Source of the DNA: Arsenicicoccus sp. oral taxon 190 | GTDB taxonomy: Bacteria > Actinomycetota > Actinomycetes > Actinomycetales > Dermatophilaceae | Direction: 5' to 3' | Assembly (NCBI RefSeq): GCF_001189535.1 | Contig: NZ_CP012070.1 | Span: forward strand, 744,001 to 808,000 | Length of the DNA: 64,000 bases | Part shown: positions 7,970 to 14,908 of the stretch, piece by piece | How positions within the stretch are numbered: the stretch's first letter is position 1 | How the letters are laid out: every line of letters starts with the position of its first letter | Position numbers and translations under genes: made by a program | Notes under the pieces: generated by a model | What the model was told of the DNA's origin: nothing | The model's input: only the letters and a program-made list of their open reading frames with translations | The model's database searches: none

Positions 7970-9763
7970 CTAGAACGGGGGGTCGTCCCCGCGGATGCCC
8001 CTGCCGGTCGGCTGGTGCCGGGGCGGGGCCAGCCACTCGAGGCGGAGGGCGAGATTGTCCCGCCAGTCGTGGGTCCGGCGCGCGGCGGGCGGGCCGTCGG
8101 GGCCGACGTGCGCGAGCTCCCGCAGCAGGTCGGGCGCCACGAGCGGGCGCAGGTGGTCCTCGACGGCTGATCGTGACGCCCGCGGGACCGCGGGCCCGCT
8201 CGAGCCGTATGCCGCCCACCCCGGCTCCTGACCGGCGTCCCGCGGGGCCGCACAGGGTGAGACGGCGCACGGTGAGACGACCCAGGGCGCCGGGGTGGGG
8301 TCGTCGTCCTGCCACGGCGAGGTGGTGAGGGTCTGCCCGAGGCGGGTGACGAACGTCGCCGAACCGTCCGGGTGCAGCGTGTGGGACCAGCGGCGGTAGG
8401 TCTTGCGCTGGTGGTGCCCCTTGCAGAGCGCGATCAGGTTGCACGGGCAGGTGCGGCCCTGGGGCCAGGGGACCGCGTGGTCGAGCTCGCAGCGCACGGC
8501 CGGCCAGGTGCAGCCGGGAGCCCGGCAGGTCACGTCGCGGGCCTCGACCTGGGCCCGCATCGCCGCGGTCGGGCGGTAGCCCACCCGGCGGCCCGTGCCG
8601 TCACCGTGCGCGTGCGCCTCGGTCGCGCGTGCACCGGTCGCCGGGACACCCGTCAGGGCGGCACCGGTCACGGGGTCGGTGACCACGCGGTGCCAGACGG
8701 ACTCGGGGCGCAGGGCGATGTCCCGGGCGACCTCCGCGGGGACGGGGCCGTAACCCTCGATCCAGGCGGGGTCGTCGGACAGCCCGAGGAGGGTGAGCAG
8801 GCCGACGCGGACCTGGATCTGCGCGCGGGGCACCGCCCCGACCGGGACCTGCTGGTCATCGTGGCCGTGGCTCAGCAGGTGCAGCGCGATGTCGCTGCGC
8901 AGCTGCGGGAGCGTGCGACCGTCGTCCTCCCCGGCCGCCTTGAGGCGCCGGGCCAGGACGTCGATGCGCTCGTGGGCAGCGGCGACCTGGTCGGCGGCCC
9001 CCGTGATCGCCAGCGACCCCACGCCGTGGGCATCGATGCCGGCGGAGACGCCGCGCTCGGCCAGTCGCGAGCGGCGGGTGTGCTCGTGGTCCGGCAGCCG
9101 CGACTCCTCCCGGCACATGGCCGAGGACAGCCGGGTCCGGAAGGTCGCGTGCTTGATGAGCCCGTCCGGGCTCACGTCGTGGCGGTCGTGGCCGCGGCGT
9201 GGGGCGAGGGCGTGCTGGGCGACCCGCTCCTTGGCCTCGGGCTGCTCGTCGGGCAGGTGGTGCACCTCGTCGCTGATGGCGGTGGCCCGCGACATCAGGG
9301 TGCGCCCCTCCCGCAGGGCCGCGACGATCTCCGCACGCACGCCGACGGGTGCGGTCGCCAGACGGGTAAGCCGGTGCACCTCGCCGGGTCCCATCCCGGT
9401 CGCCGCCATGATCTCGTCGCCGGCCAGCGTGGCCGCCCCGCGCGCAGCCCTGGCGGGGCCCCCGCCAAGGACCGGGTCGTCGAGGAGGTCGGCGGCGAGG
9501 TGAGCCACCAGCCGGGCATGGCCCTCGACGAACGCCGCCTGCAGCAGCCCGATCGCCCGCTGCAGCGTGACCAGCTCGGCCAGGTCCTCACGCGCAAGGT
9601 CCTCCCGCGCAGCGTCCTCGCGCGCGGGGTCCGATCCACGGCCGGGGCCGGCACCAGCCCGCTCGTAGCGCTCCCGGACGGCACCGACCATCGCCTCGGC
9701 GACACCCGCAAGATCGGGCGCCACAAAGGCCCGCTCGCGCGTCTCACCGATGGCCGTGGTCAT
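7970..9763 (-). CDS. DUF222 and HNH endonuclease domain protein (13E12 repeat family)
   Basis: A 597-residue protein with an N-terminal DUF222 region and a C-terminal HNH nuclease motif: CRAPGCTWPAVRCELDHAVPW followed by CNLIALCKGHHQRKT. The two Cys pairs and the DH...HH residues are all present, so the nuclease site looks intact. Such proteins occur as multi-copy paralogues in actinobacterial genomes, and their cellular role is not settled. Residues 45-65 contain a short acidic repeat (AREDAAREDLAREDLAEL), probably copy-number variable. A TAGAAT hexamer 6 nt before ATG 9763 indicates a leaderless mRNA. Confidence 0.88.
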   Translation of the reverse strand: MTTAIGETRERAFVAPDLAGVAEAMVGAVRERYERAGAGPGRGSDPAREDAAREDLAREDLAELVTLQRAIGLLQAAFVEGHARLVAHLAADLLDDPVLGGGPARAARGAATLAGDEIMAATGMGPGEVHRLTRLATAPVGVRAEIVAALREGRTLMSRATAISDEVHHLPDEQPEAKERVAQHALAPRRGHDRHDVSPDGLIKHATFRTRLSSAMCREESRLPDHEHTRRSRLAERGVSAGIDAHGVGSLAITGAADQVAAAHERIDVLARRLKAAGEDDGRTLPQLRSDIALHLLSHGHDDQQVPVGAVPRAQIQVRVGLLTLLGLSDDPAWIEGYGPVPAEVARDIALRPESVWHRVVTDPVTGAALTGVPATGARATEAHAHGDGTGRRVGYRPTAAMRAQVEARDVTCRAPGCTWPAVRCELDHAVPWPQGRTCPCNLIALCKGHHQRKTYRRWSHTLHPDGSATFVTRLGQTLTTSPWQDDDPTPAPWVVSPCAVSPCAAPRDAGQEPGWAAYGSSGPAVPRASRSAVEDHLRPLVAPDLLRELAHVGPDGPPAARRTHDWRDNLALRLEWLAPPRHQPTGRGIRGDDPPF

Positions 9764-9769
9764 GCCCCT

Positions 9770-9775
9770 ATTCTA
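9770..9775 (-). promoter_or_regulatory. -10 element of the DUF222/HNH gene (leaderless start)
   Basis: On the minus strand TAGAAT ends 6 nt before ATG 9763, and there is no Shine-Dalgarno. This spacing puts transcription initiation at or next to the start codon, the same arrangement seen before many genes in this window. Confidence 0.6.
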
Positions 9776-9930
9776 CTCGGCGGCAACAGGATCGGCCAGA
9801 CCAGTCACCCCATCACGCGGGTAGATCACGCATGCGAATCATCCCACCACCGACAGCCACGGCAGGCCCCGGTCATGACCCCTGGAGGAGGCGGCAGGCG
9901 GCATACGGCCTGCCTGGCAGAATGACGACC

Positions 9931-11364
9931 ATGGCCTCCCTCGCTGACGTGACCCCTCCCATCGCCCTCGGCGCCCTCGACGGCAGGTACCGCAAGGCCG
10001 TCGCGCCGCTGGTCGACCACCTGTCGGAGGCCGCGCTCAACCGGATGCGCGTGCACGTCGAGGTCGAGTGGCTGATCCACCTCACCCAGCACCAGGTCGT
10101 CCCGGGCGTCCGCGCCCTCACCGAGGACGAGATCGCGCAGCTGCGGGCGATCGTCGGCGACTTCGGCGCGGAGGACATCGCCGAGCTCGCCGAGATCGAG
10201 CGGGAGACGGTGCACGACGTCAAGGCGGTCGAGTACTACCTGCAGCGCCGCGTCGACCGGATCGCCCCCGAGGACTCCGCGCAGCTCAAGCAGCTCATCC
10301 ACTTCTGCTGCACCAGCGAGGACATCAACAACCTCAGCTATGCCCTCATGGTCCAGGGCGCGGTCCGCGAGGTGTGGCTGCCCAAGGCCCGCTCGGTCGT
10401 CGACCAGCTCGCCGACATGGCCCGCGACCTGCGCGAGGTCCCCCTGCTCGCCCACACGCACGGCCAGCCGGCGACGCCCACGACGATGGGCAAGGAGATC
10501 GCGGTCATGGCGCACCGCCTGGGCCGACAGCTGCGGCGGATCGAGGGCCAGGAGTTCCTCGGCAAGCTCAACGGCGCCACCGGCACGTATGGCGCCCACC
10601 TCGCCGCCGTCCCGGCCGCCGACTGGCCGGGAATCTCGCGGTCCTTCGTGGAAGCCCTTGGCCTGACCTGGAATCCGCTGACCACCCAGATCGAGAGCCA
10701 CGACTGGCAGGCCGAGCTGTATGCCGACACCGCCCGCTTCAACCGGATCCTGCACAACGTGTGCACCGACTTCTGGACCTACATCTCGATGGGCTACTAC
10801 GCCCAGGTGCGCGGCCAGGGCACGGTCGGGTCGAGCACGATGCCGCACAAGGTCAACCCGATCCGCTTCGAGAACGCCGAGGCCAACCTCGAGGTGTCGT
10901 GCGCGCTCCTCGACGTGCTCGGCTCCACGCTCGTGCAGTCCCGGCTGCAGCGCGACCTCACGGACTCCTCGATGCAGCGCAACGTCGGCACGGCCTATGG
11001 CCACTCGATGCTGGCGCTGGACAACGTCGCTCGCGGGCTCGCCGGCCTCGACGCCGTGCCGGAGCGCATGGCCGCGGACCTCGACGGCAACTGGGAGGTG
11101 CTCGGTGAGCCGGTGCAGTCGGCGATGCGGGCGCTTGGCGCGCAGGGCGTCGCGGGCATGGACAACCCCTACGAGCGGCTCAAGGAGCTGACGCGCGGAC
11201 GCCGCATCGGGCAGACCGAGCTGGTCGAGTTCGTGCGTGGGCTGGGGCTGCCGGGCGACGTCGAGCAGCGGCTCGCCGCGATGACGCCGCAGACCTACGT
11301 CGGCCAGGCGTCGGCGCTCGTCGACTACCTGGGCCGCGACGACCGGGCCCGACCCACCTGCTGA
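9931..11364 (+). CDS. purB: Adenylosuccinate lyase
   Basis: Catalyses two fumarate-releasing steps of purine synthesis (SAICAR to AICAR, adenylosuccinate to AMP). The 477-residue product has the fumarase/aspartase superfamily signature GSSTMPHKVNP near residue 301, and the N-terminal ALGALDGRYRK typical of the longer, E. coli-like class. Other conserved segments are TSEDINN and HTHGQPATPT. ATG 9931 is preferred because CAGAAT lies 7 nt upstream; ATG 9922 (three residues longer) is possible. A 7-bp hairpin whose loop is GGCATACG sits just upstream at 9893-9914. The gene stands alone, with no other purine genes nearby. Confidence 0.95.
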   Translation: MASLADVTPPIALGALDGRYRKAVAPLVDHLSEAALNRMRVHVEVEWLIHLTQHQVVPGVRALTEDEIAQLRAIVGDFGAEDIAELAEIERETVHDVKAVEYYLQRRVDRIAPEDSAQLKQLIHFCCTSEDINNLSYALMVQGAVREVWLPKARSVVDQLADMARDLREVPLLAHTHGQPATPTTMGKEIAVMAHRLGRQLRRIEGQEFLGKLNGATGTYGAHLAAVPAADWPGISRSFVEALGLTWNPLTTQIESHDWQAELYADTARFNRILHNVCTDFWTYISMGYYAQVRGQGTVGSSTMPHKVNPIRFENAEANLEVSCALLDVLGSTLVQSRLQRDLTDSSMQRNVGTAYGHSMLALDNVARGLAGLDAVPERMAADLDGNWEVLGEPVQSAMRALGAQGVAGMDNPYERLKELTRGRRIGQTELVEFVRGLGLPGDVEQRLAAMTPQTYVGQASALVDYLGRDDRARPTC

Positions 11365-11459
11365 GGTCGCATCGCGGGCAGGTCCCCCGCTCGGCGCGCC
11401 AGGAGGGGCACACTGACGAGAAACCCGGCGCCCCACCGCCGGTCGCAAGGAGGTCCGCC

Positions 11460-11984
11460 ATGTCCACCAGCCCGATCGACCACTGGACGACCGTGCCGCG
11501 CCGGCTGCAGCGCGCGGGCGACCAGCTCGCCCCCGGGGTCTGGTGGGTCGAGCACCCCGACATGGGGGCCTCTCGCGCGCGAGCCCTGCTGCTGGACGAG
11601 GACTTCCAGGTGATCCCGGTCCCCGGGGCGCGCCTGACCGGGCTGCGCGCCGCGCAGACCGCCGTGGCCGGCGCGCTGCGGCTGCCCGGCAGCGCCGCGA
11701 CCAACCTCGACGGGCTCGTCGACGCGCTGCGCGACCTCGACCTGTGGTGGCCCCGCACCCGCCGCCTGGTGCTGCTGTGGTCCGACGCCGAGGTGCTCCG
11801 CGACGCGGACCGGGCCGGCTTCGACGAGCTCGTGTCGATCCTCTCCGAGGCCCACGAGTTCCTCTGGCGCAGCGACCGATCCGCGCAGCAGCCCGGCGAC
11901 GAGCACGAACGCGTCCTGGAGACCGTGATGATCCCGGCCACCGAGGCCGCCGCCCTCGACCCGACCGACCCCTCGATCCAGTGA
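11460..11984 (+). CDS. Barstar family ribonuclease inhibitor
   Basis: A 174-residue protein with a barstar-like core at about residues 50-150: VPGARLTGLRAAQTAVAGAL, then NLDGLVDALRDLDLWWP and a beta strand LVLLWSDAE. The NLDgLvDaLrDL segment is the conserved inhibitor helix. A perfect AGGAGG site precedes ATG 11460. The next gene, 8 bp downstream, encodes a secreted microbial ribonuclease of the type barstar proteins neutralise, so a cognate nuclease/inhibitor pair with the inhibitor translated first is the natural reading. The inhibitor has no signal peptide and would act in the cytoplasm. Confidence 0.85.
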   Translation: MSTSPIDHWTTVPRRLQRAGDQLAPGVWWVEHPDMGASRARALLLDEDFQVIPVPGARLTGLRAAQTAVAGALRLPGSAATNLDGLVDALRDLDLWWPRTRRLVLLWSDAEVLRDADRAGFDELVSILSEAHEFLWRSDRSAQQPGDEHERVLETVMIPATEAAALDPTDPSIQ

Positions 11985-11992
11985 CCGGCCGT

Positions 11993-12547
11993 ATGCCGTC
12001 CCCCCGCCTCTCCACCCACCGCCTCTCCACCCGCCGCGCCGCGGAGCGCCCGGCGGCCCTGCTGCTCGGCGCCGCCCTGGCGCTGTCCGGCTGCGGCACG
12101 ACGAGCCCCGGCACGACCGCCGGCACCACCACTGGCGCGGAAGCGACCTCCGGAGGCGGGACGGCGGGCGCTCGGCATACGACCGGCGCGCAGCGCACCC
12201 CCACCACGGACGCCCCGCGCGGACCGGGCCGACCGACGAGCTCCGGGGGGATCCGGGCGTGCTCGGTGGCCGACCTGCCACCCCAGGTGCCCGGGGTCAT
12301 CCGCGCGGTCCGCGCCGGGGGACCGTTCCAGCACCCGCGCAACGACGGGGTCACCTTCGGCAACCGCGAGCGCCTGCTCCCCCAGGCCGCGCGCGGCTAC
12401 TACCGGGAGTACACCGTCGACACGCCCGGCGCCTCGACCCGCGGCACGCGCCGCGTCATCACCGGGGGGACCGCGCCGCGCACCCCCGAGCACTGGTACT
12501 ACACGGGCGACCACTACCAGAGCTACTGCGAGGTCACCGACGCGTGA
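11993..12547 (+). CDS. Lipoprotein ribonuclease of the N1/T1 (RNase Sa) family
   Basis: A 184-residue predicted lipoprotein with lipobox LSGC (Cys 34), a Thr/Gly-rich linker to about residue 85 and a C-terminal guanyl-specific RNase domain. The domain aligns with RNase Sa along its whole length: base-recognition region, then YYREYTV with the catalytic Glu (E139), TRGTRR (R150 and R154) and YTGDHY with the catalytic His (H174). All four catalytic positions are therefore present, with a four-residue insertion before the last. The ATG lies inside the word GTATGCCG, and there is no clear Shine-Dalgarno, so coupling to the barstar gene 8 bp upstream is likely. A membrane-anchored rather than freely secreted nuclease is unusual. 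Confidence 0.85.
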   Translation: MPSPRLSTHRLSTRRAAERPAALLLGAALALSGCGTTSPGTTAGTTTGAEATSGGGTAGARHTTGAQRTPTTDAPRGPGRPTSSGGIRACSVADLPPQVPGVIRAVRAGGPFQHPRNDGVTFGNRERLLPQAARGYYREYTVDTPGASTRGTRRVITGGTAPRTPEHWYYTGDHYQSYCEVTDA

Positions 12548-12577
12548 CGCAGACGCAACGTGGTGCAGGCTTGCCCC

Positions 12578-13591
12578 ATGGCAGGTAGGCAGGCGCAGCG
12601 GATCGCGCGCGCGACGGCACGGTACGCCCAGGACCTCCCGCGGGTGCAGGCGGCGACCGAGGCCTACGTCGCGCTGGTCACCCAGCTGCTCGACGACGCC
12701 GGCATCAACTACCTCGCGGTGACCGGCCGCGCCAAGACGGTCGAGTCGTATGCCGGGAAGGCCGCCCGCCGCGTCGCCGGACGGCTCGTCCACCCCCGCC
12801 CCGAGACGGACATCACCGACCAGGTCGGCGTCCGTGTCGTGACCTACGTCCTGTCCGACGTCGCCGCCGTGGCGCAGCTGCTCGCCGACCAGCTGCAGCT
12901 GCTGGAGGACCGCGACATGGGGCAGGAGACCGCCGCCGAGGGGCGGTTCGGCTACTCCAGCCGCCACCTGACCGTGCAGCTCGACCCCGCGCGCGAGGGT
13001 GCCGGCGGCCCGATGGCCGGGCGCACCGCGTCCGTGCAGGTCCGCACCGTGCTGCAGCACGCCTGGGCGGAGTTCGAGCACGACATCCGCTACAAGGGCT
13101 CGGTGCCCGAGCAGCACGGCCCCGACCTGGACCGCAGGTTCACCCTCGCGGCAGGGCTGCTCGAGCTCGCCGACCAGGAGTTCTCCACGATCCGCGAGCG
13201 GCTGCGCGAGGGCACCGAGCCCGCCGCCGCCCAGGACGAGGACGACCCGCGGATCAGCGGGCAGGACCTCGCGGCCTTCCTCGCCGGCCAGTTCACCGAC
13301 GCGGGGTGGTCGCGCACCGACCACTACTCGTGGGTGTCCGGGCTGCTGCTGGAGCTCGGGGTCACGTCCCTGGCCGAGCTGCGCGAGGTCCTGCGCGGGG
13401 TCGACCACGCCGCCATCGAGCAGCACATGGCCTACCACTACCCGCCCGGCGCGGTGCGACGGCTGGACGACGCGCTGCTGTGGTCCTTCGGCGAGCGCTA
13501 CGTCGCGCTGCACGGCAACAGCCACCGCCGCCCGCTGCTCGCCGCCCGCCTCGAGCGGCTCCTCGCCCCACCCGCCCCGCGCGGGACCTAG
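12578..13591 (+). CDS. RelA/SpoT-domain protein, probable small alarmone synthetase
   Basis: A 337-residue protein with a RelA/SpoT nucleotidyltransferase domain at about residues 40-180: VESYAGKAARR, ETDITDQVGVRVVTYV, RFGYSSRHLTVQL and VQVRTVLQHAWAEFEHDIRYK. The HD hydrolase and the TGS/ACT regulatory domains of full-length Rel are absent, as in small alarmone synthetases; the C-terminal 130 residues are unassigned. Start ATG 12578 has a CAGGCT hexamer 6 nt upstream. It would transfer pyrophosphate from ATP to GDP/GTP, or, as in some relatives, modify another substrate. It lies 30 bp after the RNase gene. Confidence 0.8.
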   Translation: MAGRQAQRIARATARYAQDLPRVQAATEAYVALVTQLLDDAGINYLAVTGRAKTVESYAGKAARRVAGRLVHPRPETDITDQVGVRVVTYVLSDVAAVAQLLADQLQLLEDRDMGQETAAEGRFGYSSRHLTVQLDPAREGAGGPMAGRTASVQVRTVLQHAWAEFEHDIRYKGSVPEQHGPDLDRRFTLAAGLLELADQEFSTIRERLREGTEPAAAQDEDDPRISGQDLAAFLAGQFTDAGWSRTDHYSWVSGLLLELGVTSLAELREVLRGVDHAAIEQHMAYHYPPGAVRRLDDALLWSFGERYVALHGNSHRRPLLAARLERLLAPPAPRGT

Positions 13592-13600
13592 CCTGGGGGG

Positions 13601-14299
13601 ATGGGATTCGACGAGGGCCGGGCAGAGACGATCCGCTACCACGAGGAGCTCTACTCCGCTCCGGAGGCGCACGACCCCGACGCGTGGCTCAACCAGCCCG
13701 CCCCGATCGTCATGGGGGCGCTGCAGCACCTCGACCGCACCCGGCCGGTCCGCGTCTACGACCTGGGGGCGGGCTCGGGGCGGCATACGATCCCGCTCGC
13801 CCGGACCCTGCCGTCCGGGTCGCGGGTGGTCGCCGTGGACCTGCTCGACACCGCCGTGCAGTCGCTCAAGGAGCGGGCCGCCCGCGAGTCCGTGGCCGAC
13901 GTCGTCATCCCGGTGGTGGCCGACCAGGAGGGTTACCGCTTCGACAGGGGGCCGGCCGACCTGGTCCTCGGCGTCTCGACGCTCGAGCACGTGTCGAGCG
14001 TCGAGGCCTTCCGGGACCTGCTGGCGCGGATGCGCGACGCCACCGCCCCTGGCGGCGTGGTGGTGCTGGTCATCGCCACCGACCGGCACGAGGTGGCGGA
14101 CGGCGAGACGCGCCCGGCCCAGGCCGAGCTCGCACTGACCACCGAGGAGGCGGTCCGGATCGTCGACGAGGTCTACGCCGACTGGACCGAGCACCGGCGC
14201 GACGAGTCGCCCTTCGGCGTCACCGAGGAGCGGGACGGCAGGTCCTACGAGCTGCGGTCGGTCAACGTCCGCCGCGTCCTGCAGCGCCCGCACGAGTAG
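13601..14299 (+). CDS. Class I SAM-dependent methyltransferase
   Basis: 232 residues. The SAM-binding motif I is VYDLGAGSGRHTIPLA near residue 53, the acidic post-I residue is in VVAVDLLD, and LVLGVSTLEHV is motif IV. The substrate cannot be inferred from sequence. ATG 13601 is preceded by TAGCCT with 6 nt spacing, predicting a leaderless mRNA, so it may have its own promoter despite lying 10 bp behind the alarmone synthetase gene. Confidence 0.82.
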   Translation: MGFDEGRAETIRYHEELYSAPEAHDPDAWLNQPAPIVMGALQHLDRTRPVRVYDLGAGSGRHTIPLARTLPSGSRVVAVDLLDTAVQSLKERAARESVADVVIPVVADQEGYRFDRGPADLVLGVSTLEHVSSVEAFRDLLARMRDATAPGGVVVLVIATDRHEVADGETRPAQAELALTTEEAVRIVDEVYADWTEHRRDESPFGVTEERDGRSYELRSVNVRRVLQRPHE

Positions 14300-14320
14300 G
14301 CCCGCGCGGCAGGTCGGGGA

Positions 14321-14342
14321 ATACCCCCTAGGGGTATAGAGT
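14321..14342 (+). promoter_or_regulatory. CsoR operator and -10 region of the copper operon
   Basis: ATACCCCCTAGGGGTAT (14321-14337) is a 17-bp perfect inverted repeat around CTA and matches the known type of CsoR operator (G/C tracts flanked by TA). It overlaps the -10 element TAGAGT (14337-14342). Apo-CsoR bound here would block transcription, and Cu(I) would release it. Confidence 0.88.
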
Positions 14343-14352
14343 TGCTCCCATC

Positions 14353-14661
14353 ATGCGCGTCGACACCCACACCCCGCCGGCCTACGTGGAGACCGACCAC
14401 AAGGACGCCTACCTCAAGCGCCTCAAGCGCATCGAGGGGCAGGTCCGCGGCGTCCAGCGCATGGTCGACGAGGACACCTACTGCATCGACGTCCTCACCC
14501 AGATCTCGGCCATCACCAAGGCCCTGCAGGCCGTCAGCCTCGGCCTGCTCGAGGACCACATCGGCCACTGCGTCGTCGGCGCCGCCCGCGAGTCCGACGA
14601 GGCCGCCGCCACCAAGGTCGCCGAGGCCTCCGCCGCCATCGCCCGTCTCGTCAAGAGCTGA
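14353..14661 (+). CDS. csoR: Copper-sensing repressor CsoR
   Basis: A 102-residue all-helical repressor. The Cu(I) ligands C44, H69 and C73 have the same spacing (25 and 4) as Cys36-His61-Cys65 of Mycobacterium tuberculosis CsoR. The conserved N-terminal segment YLKRLKRIEGQVRGVQRM is present. It heads the csoR-copZ-copA operon and lies 11 bp after the -10 element, just behind its own palindromic operator, so autoregulation is expected. Confidence 0.95.
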   Translation: MRVDTHTPPAYVETDHKDAYLKRLKRIEGQVRGVQRMVDEDTYCIDVLTQISAITKALQAVSLGLLEDHIGHCVVGAARESDEAAATKVAEASAAIARLVKS

Positions 14662-14689
14662 AACCACCCGAGCGTCAAGGAGATCCGTC

Positions 14690-14908
14690 ATGAGCCAGAC
14701 CACCACCATCACCGTCAACGGCATGACCTGCGGCCACTGCACGAGCGCCGTCACCTCCGAGCTCAAGGAGATCCCGGGCGTCACCGACGTCCAGATCGAC
14801 CTGGTCGCGGGCGGCGACTCCCCGGTCATCATCACCAGCGAGGGTCCCGTCGACGCGGCCGCGATCGCGGCCGCCGTGGACGAGGCGGGCTACACGGTGG
14901 TCTCGTGA
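14690..14908 (+). CDS. copZ: Copper chaperone, heavy-metal-associated domain protein
   Basis: A 72-residue HMA domain with the metal site GMTCGHC (C14, C17). The beta-alpha-beta-beta-alpha-beta pattern fills the whole protein. It carries cytosolic Cu(I), probably to the ATPase encoded next. The start has a strong AAGGAGA site, and the stop codon overlaps the GTG of copA by 4 bp. Confidence 0.93.
   Translation: MSQTTTITVNGMTCGHCTSAVTSELKEIPGVTDVQIDLVAGGDSPVIITSEGPVDAAAIAAAVDEAGYTVVS

Noticed and set aside
6065..8170. Long plus-strand frame opposite nadE
   Set aside because: The minus-strand NAD synthetase has every catalytic motif; the plus-strand translation is a compositional shadow.
8597..9116. 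Deletion in the HNH domain
   Set aside because: All Cys and His ligands of the HNH motif are present, so the domain appears intact.
9826..12363. An 845-codon minus-strand frame over purB and barstar
   Set aside because: Shadow of well-supported plus-strand genes; no recognisable domain.
11180..14293. A 1037-codon open frame on the minus strand over the RNase, alarmone and methyltransferase genes
   Set aside because: High GC leaves few stops. Composition is low-complexity and the plus-strand genes have clear domains, starts and operon spacing.
14300..14352. Copper riboswitch or leader attenuator before csoR
   Set aside because: The 11-nt distance from the -10 to the start leaves no room for an RNA element; the palindrome is explained as a CsoR operator.
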